DNA of 8,954 nt, taken from contig CANGML010000052.1 in NCBI GenBank assembly GCA_947454585.1, positions 1 through 8,954 on the forward strand, written 5' to 3'. How positions within the stretch are numbered: the first letter of the stretch is position 1; every line of letters starts with the position of its first letter. Below the pieces are notes generated by a model. The model saw only the letters and a program-made list of their open reading frames with translations. It was not told where the DNA came from and did not search any database. This DNA comes from Comamonadaceae bacterium (GTDB taxonomy: Bacteria; Pseudomonadota; Gammaproteobacteria; Burkholderiales; Burkholderiaceae_C). This document shows positions 5,578-8,954 of this stretch, piece by piece. A program made the position numbers and the translations under genes.

Positions 5578-6558
5578 ATGCGCGCTGGACCTGCCATAGC
5601 TTTTGAAACCCATGCCCGCTACCCCGATCCTTTGGTCGAGGTCTTGGACGATCGCTTTTTAAAGCTCCGCTTGTTCAGCGCCAGCGTCGAGCAACTCGCC
5701 ACGGGCTTGCGCTGGGCTGAGGGGCCTGTTTGGTTTGGCGATGGCCGTTACTTGCTGGTCTCGGACATCCCCAACAACCGCATCCTGCGTTGGGACGATA
5801 CCTCGGGCGCGCTGAGCGAATTTCGCAGCCCCTCGCACCATGCCAATGGCCTCAGCCGCGATACACAAGGTCGTTTGCTCACCTGCGAGCATCAAACACG
5901 ACGCGTCACGCGCACTGAATACGATGGCAGCGTCACCGTGTTGGCCGATCGCTTTGGCGGCCAACGCTTGAACTCCCCCAACGACATCGTGTGCCAACGC
6001 AACGGCGCCATTTGGTTCACAGATCCCCCCTTTGGCATCTCGGGCGATTGGGAGGGTGACCCCGCTCCCGCCGAGTTGCCCCATGCGCTGTACCGCATCG
6101 ACCCGACCACAGGCCAATTGCAACAAGTCTTGACAGAGGTGCAAGGCCCCAACGGTTTGGCTTTTTCGCCAGACGAATCCGTGCTGTATTTGGTAGAAAG
6201 CCGAGCCAAGCCACACCGCAAGGTGTGGGCCTATGACGTTGATGCACAAGGTGCATTGACGAACCAACGCTGGGTCATTGACGCCCAAGGACCTGGAGCA
6301 CTTGACGGCATAGCCGTCGACGTGGACGGCAATCTGTGGTGCGGCTGGGGCAGTGACGGTTCACGCCACGCCGACCCCGCAGCGCTCGATGGGGTTCGCG
6401 TCTTCGCCCCTGACGGCACCGCCATTGGCCATATCCATCTGCCCGAACGCTGTGCCAATGTGTGTTTTGGAGGCGCCAAACACAACCGCCTGTTCATGGC
6501 GAGTAGCCATTCCGTCTATGCCCTTTACACCAATACCCGTGGAGCCACTTCATGCTGA
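5578..6558 (+). CDS. SMP-30/gluconolactonase-family lactonase (probable aldarolactonase)
   Basis: This 326-residue six-bladed beta-propeller hydrolase probably opens the aldarolactone made by Udh to galactarate or glucarate. The divalent-metal ligands of the family can be aligned: Glu48 in RWAEGPVW, Asn192 in GPNGLAFSPDE and Asp243 in LDGIAVDVDGNLW. The substrate-side Asn135 is in LNSPNDIV (131-138), and FTDPPFG (147-153) is also typical. Uronic-acid lactonases of this family are known (the UxuL type), and gene context points there. Plain gluconolactonase activity cannot be excluded by sequence. An N-terminal extension of roughly 30 residues precedes the usual propeller start. It is not a signal peptide, so the enzyme is cytoplasmic. 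It starts 4 nt after the dctM stop with no strong ribosome site. It overlaps the next gene by 7 nt, with its TGA inside ATGCTGA. Confidence 0.88.
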   Translation: MRAGPAIAFETHARYPDPLVEVLDDRFLKLRLFSASVEQLATGLRWAEGPVWFGDGRYLLVSDIPNNRILRWDDTSGALSEFRSPSHHANGLSRDTQGRLLTCEHQTRRVTRTEYDGSVTVLADRFGGQRLNSPNDIVCQRNGAIWFTDPPFGISGDWEGDPAPAELPHALYRIDPTTGQLQQVLTEVQGPNGLAFSPDESVLYLVESRAKPHRKVWAYDVDAQGALTNQRWVIDAQGPGALDGIAVDVDGNLWCGWGSDGSRHADPAALDGVRVFAPDGTAIGHIHLPERCANVCFGGAKHNRLFMASSHSVYALYTNTRGATSC

Positions 6559-7517
6559 ACACCCGTCGCGCACTGCTGCCCCTGTGCATCGGTCTGCTGC
6601 TGGCAGGTGCGGCACATGCCTGGCCCGACAAACCTGTCACGCTGGTCGTCCCCTTCCCACCCGGTGGCTCGACCGATTTGATCGCCCGTACGCTAGCGCC
6701 CAAGCTGCAAGAAAAATTCGGTGGCTCATTCATCACGGACAACAAAGCGGGCGCCACAGGCACCATTGGTGCGGGCCTGGTGGCTCGCGCGCCGGCCGAT
6801 GGCCACACCTTGCTGGTCTCGTCACTTGGGCCCTACGTGATCGCCCCTCACCTGCTCGCCAAGGTACCCTATGACGCCTTGAAAGACTTTGACTACCTCA
6901 CGATCGCCGTGCAGGCGCCCAACGTGTTGGTGGTCCCCGCCAATTCACCCCACAAATCCATGGCAGAGGTGATGGCTTTTCAAAAAGCCAACCCCGACAA
7001 GATGACCTTTGCCTCGTCGGGTAATGGCAGCAGCGACCACTTGACGGCAGAGTTGTATTGGTTGCAAACAGGCACCACAGGCATCCATGTCCCCTACAAA
7101 GGGGGCGGCCCGGTGATGACGGATTTGCTAGGCGGCCAAGTCGACAGTTCGTTCATGAACATCAATACCGCCATGCCGCAAATCTTGGCGGGCAAACTGC
7201 GTGCGCTGTCCATCACCAGCGCCAAGCGTTCACCGCTGCTGCCCAACGTCCCCTCGCTGCAAGAGCTAGGCATCAAAGACGCCAATGTGTATTCCTGGCA
7301 AGCCGTCGCGGCCCCACGGGGTCTGCCTGCAGACATCAAAACCAAGCTCCACGCGGCCATCGCAGCGGCGTTGAATGACCCCCAAGTCAAACCCAAGCTG
7401 CTGGAGTTGGGCTTTGAAATAGTGGCCAACACACCCGAGCAGTTCACCGCCTACCAAGCCGCCGAATTTGCGCGCTGGAAGAAACTCATTGAAACCCGAA
7501 ATATCAAAGCAGACTAA
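6552..7517 (+). CDS. Bug-family (TctC-like) periplasmic substrate-binding protein
   Basis: This is a periplasmic binding protein of the tripartite tricarboxylate transporter type, a family greatly expanded in betaproteobacteria. The 321-residue product has a Sec signal peptide: MLNTRR, a hydrophobic core at 7-22, and AHA|WPD cleavage after residue 23. It then shows the Bug signatures [18 protein letters not shown] (33-50), [12 protein letters not shown] (64-75) and ADGHTLL (82-88), with HVPYKGGGP and DLLGGQVD further on. Bug proteins usually bind small carboxylates or amides. No TctA or TctB membrane subunits lie in the window, so it would work with distant partners, as a sensor, or as a binding protein for aldarates. 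Its ATG overlaps the lactonase stop, and GGAG at 6541-6544 lies 7 nt upstream, so the two genes are probably coupled in translation. Confidence 0.9.
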   Translation: MLNTRRALLPLCIGLLLAGAAHAWPDKPVTLVVPFPPGGSTDLIARTLAPKLQEKFGGSFITDNKAGATGTIGAGLVARAPADGHTLLVSSLGPYVIAPHLLAKVPYDALKDFDYLTIAVQAPNVLVVPANSPHKSMAEVMAFQKANPDKMTFASSGNGSSDHLTAELYWLQTGTTGIHVPYKGGGPVMTDLLGGQVDSSFMNINTAMPQILAGKLRALSITSAKRSPLLPNVPSLQELGIKDANVYSWQAVAAPRGLPADIKTKLHAAIAAALNDPQVKPKLLELGFEIVANTPEQFTAYQAAEFARWKKLIETRNIKAD

Positions 7518-7530
7518 GTTGTCACGCGAC

Positions 7531-8862
7531 ATGCCTCACTCAACCCCGGTCATCACACAGTTACGCGTCATCCCCGTGGCGGGCCACGACAGCATGCTGA
7601 TGAACCTCTCAGGCGCGCATGGCGCGTTCTTCACGCGCAACCTGCTCATCCTGACCGACAACGCAGGGCGCACAGGCATAGGCGAAGTACCCGGTGGCGA
7701 AAAAATCAGGGCCACCCTCGAGGAAGCCACCGAGCTGGTCGTAGGCCAAAGCATTGGCAACGTGCAAGCGGTACTCAACACCATGCGCACGCGTTTCGCG
7801 GATCGCGACTCAGGTGGACGCGGCCTGCAAACCTTCGACTTGCGCACCACCATCCACGCCATCACTGCCGTCGAATCGGCCTTGCTCGATTTATTAGGTC
7901 AACACCTCGACTTGCCCGTCGCGGCTTTGTTAGGCGAAGGCCAACAACGCAGCGCAGTGGAGATGCTGGGCTATTTGTTCTTCATTGGCGACCGCACGCA
8001 CACCGACCTGCCCTACCGCTCCGAGCTTGAAGCCGACAACGCGTGGTTCCGTCTGCGCAACGAAAAAGCCATGACGCCTGAATCGGTCGTTCGCTTGGCT
8101 GAAGCCGCACATGAGAAATATGGTTTCAATGATTTCAAACTCAAAGGTGGCGTGCTCGCGGGCGAGGCAGAGATAGAAGCCGTCACGGCCCTGCACCAGC
8201 GCTTTCCCCAAGCACGCGTCACGCTCGACCCCAACGGCGGTTGGTGGCTCAAAGATGCGGTGCGGTTGATGCGCGACATGCGCGGCGTGGTGGCCTACGC
8301 CGAAGACCCCTGCGGCGCTGAAGAAGGCTTCAGCGGTCGCGAAGTCATGGCCGAATTCCGCCGCGAAACCGGCCTACCCACCGCCACCAACATGGTCGCC
8401 ACCGATTGGCGACAGATGGTCCACTCGCTGTCGCTGCAAAGCGTGGACATCCCCTTGGCCGACCCCCACTTCTGGACCATGGCGGGTTCGGTGCGCGTGG
8501 CGCAAACCTGCCGCGACTGGGGCCTCACCTGGGGCTCGCATTCGAACAACCACTTCGATGTGTCGCTCGCCATGTTCACCCATGTGGCCGCTGCGGCGCC
8601 CGGCAAAGTGACCGCCATTGACACGCATTGGATTTGGCAAGACGGCCAAGGCCTGACCCAAGAGCCCCTGCAAATCGTCAACGGCCATGTCGAGGTGCCT
8701 AAAAAGCCAGGCCTCGGCATTGAGCTGGACATGGTGGCGGTTGAAAAAGCGCACCAACTTTATCTTCAACACGGTTTAGGTTCGCGCGACGATGCCATCG
8801 CCATGCAATACCTCATCCCCGGTTGGCAGTTTGACCACAAGCGCCCGTGCATGGTGCGCTGA
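7531..8862 (+). CDS. gudD: Glucarate dehydratase
   Basis: GudD dehydrates D-glucarate (and often L-idarate) to 5-keto-4-deoxy-D-glucarate, the same product GarD makes from galactarate. The 443-residue protein matches remembered E. coli GudD (446 residues) nearly end to end. Its N-terminus is [18 protein letters not shown], and it contains the enolase-superfamily active site: Lys203 and Lys205 in FKLKGG, Asp233 in TLDPNG, Glu258 in AEDPCGAE, Asn287 in TATNM, Asp311 in IPLADPH and His337 in GSHSNNH. All Mg2+ ligands and acid/base residues expected of a glucarate dehydratase are present. The ATG at 7531 ([10 protein letters not shown]) is chosen over the in-frame ATG at 7468, because the extra 21 residues would overlap the Bug gene and match nothing in the family. 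It starts 13 nt after the Bug stop with no strong ribosome site and closes the operon. Confidence 0.96.
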   Translation: MPHSTPVITQLRVIPVAGHDSMLMNLSGAHGAFFTRNLLILTDNAGRTGIGEVPGGEKIRATLEEATELVVGQSIGNVQAVLNTMRTRFADRDSGGRGLQTFDLRTTIHAITAVESALLDLLGQHLDLPVAALLGEGQQRSAVEMLGYLFFIGDRTHTDLPYRSELEADNAWFRLRNEKAMTPESVVRLAEAAHEKYGFNDFKLKGGVLAGEAEIEAVTALHQRFPQARVTLDPNGGWWLKDAVRLMRDMRGVVAYAEDPCGAEEGFSGREVMAEFRRETGLPTATNMVATDWRQMVHSLSLQSVDIPLADPHFWTMAGSVRVAQTCRDWGLTWGSHSNNHFDVSLAMFTHVAAAAPGKVTAIDTHWIWQDGQGLTQEPLQIVNGHVEVPKKPGLGIELDMVAVEKAHQLYLQHGLGSRDDAIAMQYLIPGWQFDHKRPCMVR

Positions 8863-8868
8863 TTTTTT
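8840..8868 (+). terminator. Possible weak intrinsic terminator overlapping the gudD stop
   Basis: AGCGC (8840-8844) can pair with GCGCT (8856-8860) around an 11-nt loop, followed after GA by TTTTTT (8863-8868). The stem is short but GC-rich, and the T-run is well placed. The hairpin uses the last codons of gudD. It would separate the uronate operon from queE. Its strength is doubtful. Confidence 0.3.
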
Positions 8869-8904
8869 AAATCACCCAGGCTCAGTTGCTGCGAAAATAG
8901 CGGC

Positions 8905-8954
8905 ATGACATACAGCGTGAAAGAAATGTTCTACACCTTGCAGGGTGAAGGCGC
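8905..8954 (+). CDS. queE: 7-carboxy-7-deazaguanine synthase QueE, first 16 codons (cut by window edge)
   Basis: QueE is the radical-SAM enzyme that makes 7-carboxy-7-deazaguanine in queuosine biosynthesis. Only MTYSVKEMFYTLQGEG is visible, but it matches the very conserved QueE start (E. coli, from memory, has NEMFQTLQGEG at this point). The cysteine cluster that would confirm the enzyme lies beyond the window. The gene is 42 nt from gudD, in the same direction but functionally unrelated, so it marks the boundary of the catabolic cluster. No clear ribosome site or promoter is visible in the short gap. Confidence 0.75.
   Translation, partial: MTYSVKEMFYTLQGEG

Noticed and set aside
5659..6288. 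209-codon open frame on the minus strand
   Set aside because: It lies wholly inside the lactonase gene, reads as low-complexity antisense sequence and resembles no family. Long antisense frames are expected in GC-biased genes.
7468..7530. Upstream in-frame start for gudD at 7468
   Set aside because: It would overlap the Bug gene by 50 nt and add residues not found in glucarate dehydratases.
8860..8874. AT-rich hairpin TGATTT/AAATCA after gudD
   Set aside because: An AT-only short stem with a TTT loop is too weak to terminate alone. The GC stem just upstream with the same T-run is the better candidate.
1..8954. Search for CRISPR arrays, tRNA/rRNA genes, insertion sequences, phage or toxin-antitoxin genes
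   Set aside because: None was seen. No spaced repeats, cloverleaf sequences or transposase motifs were noticed, and the coding content is a continuous catabolic operon.

Overview
The window is about 9 kb of moderately GC-rich DNA. It most likely comes from a betaproteobacterium of the Burkholderiales, probably Comamonadaceae-like. The grounds are the tight operon of GTG/CTG-rich codons, a Bug-family (TctC-like) binding protein, and the combination of an uronate dehydrogenase route with a TRAP transporter. The genus cannot be fixed from the sequence alone.

Layout. Bases 1-658 (minus strand) are the first 219 codons of galactarate dehydratase GarD, running off the left edge. A short divergent control region (659-741) separates it from a GntR-like LacI-family regulator (742-1800). 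A second control region (1801-1903) holds a good sigma-70-type promoter and a perfect 26-bp palindromic LacI-type operator. It starts a plus-strand operon: uronate dehydrogenase udh (1904-2716), a three-gene TRAP transporter dctP-dctQ-dctM (2743-5573), an SMP-30/gluconolactonase-family lactonase (5578-6558), a Bug-family periplasmic binding protein (6552-7517) and glucarate dehydratase gudD (7531-8862). A possible weak terminator overlaps the end of gudD. The first 16 codons of queE (7-deazaguanine biosynthesis, unrelated housekeeping) begin at 8905.

How the genes work together (family knowledge plus inference). The TRAP system would import D-galacturonate and/or D-glucuronate. Udh oxidises the uronate with NAD+ to an aldarolactone, and the SMP-30 lactonase opens it to galactarate (mucate) or D-glucarate. 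GarD and GudD, which belong to unrelated families, then dehydrate these two acids to the same 5-keto-4-deoxy-D-glucarate. The later steps to 2-oxoglutarate are not in the window. The LacI-type protein probably controls both itself and garD through an imperfect operator at 703-718, and the main operon through the perfect operator at 1834-1859.

The pathway is a recognisable oxidative uronate route rather than a new system. The most unusual local structure is at the dctQ-dctM junction. The same 10-mer, ATGGCACTGA, forms both the dctQ stop region and the dctM start, 77 bp apart. A 28-codon mini-ORF bridges the two, with an identical 10-nt overlap at each end and a small hairpin inside.
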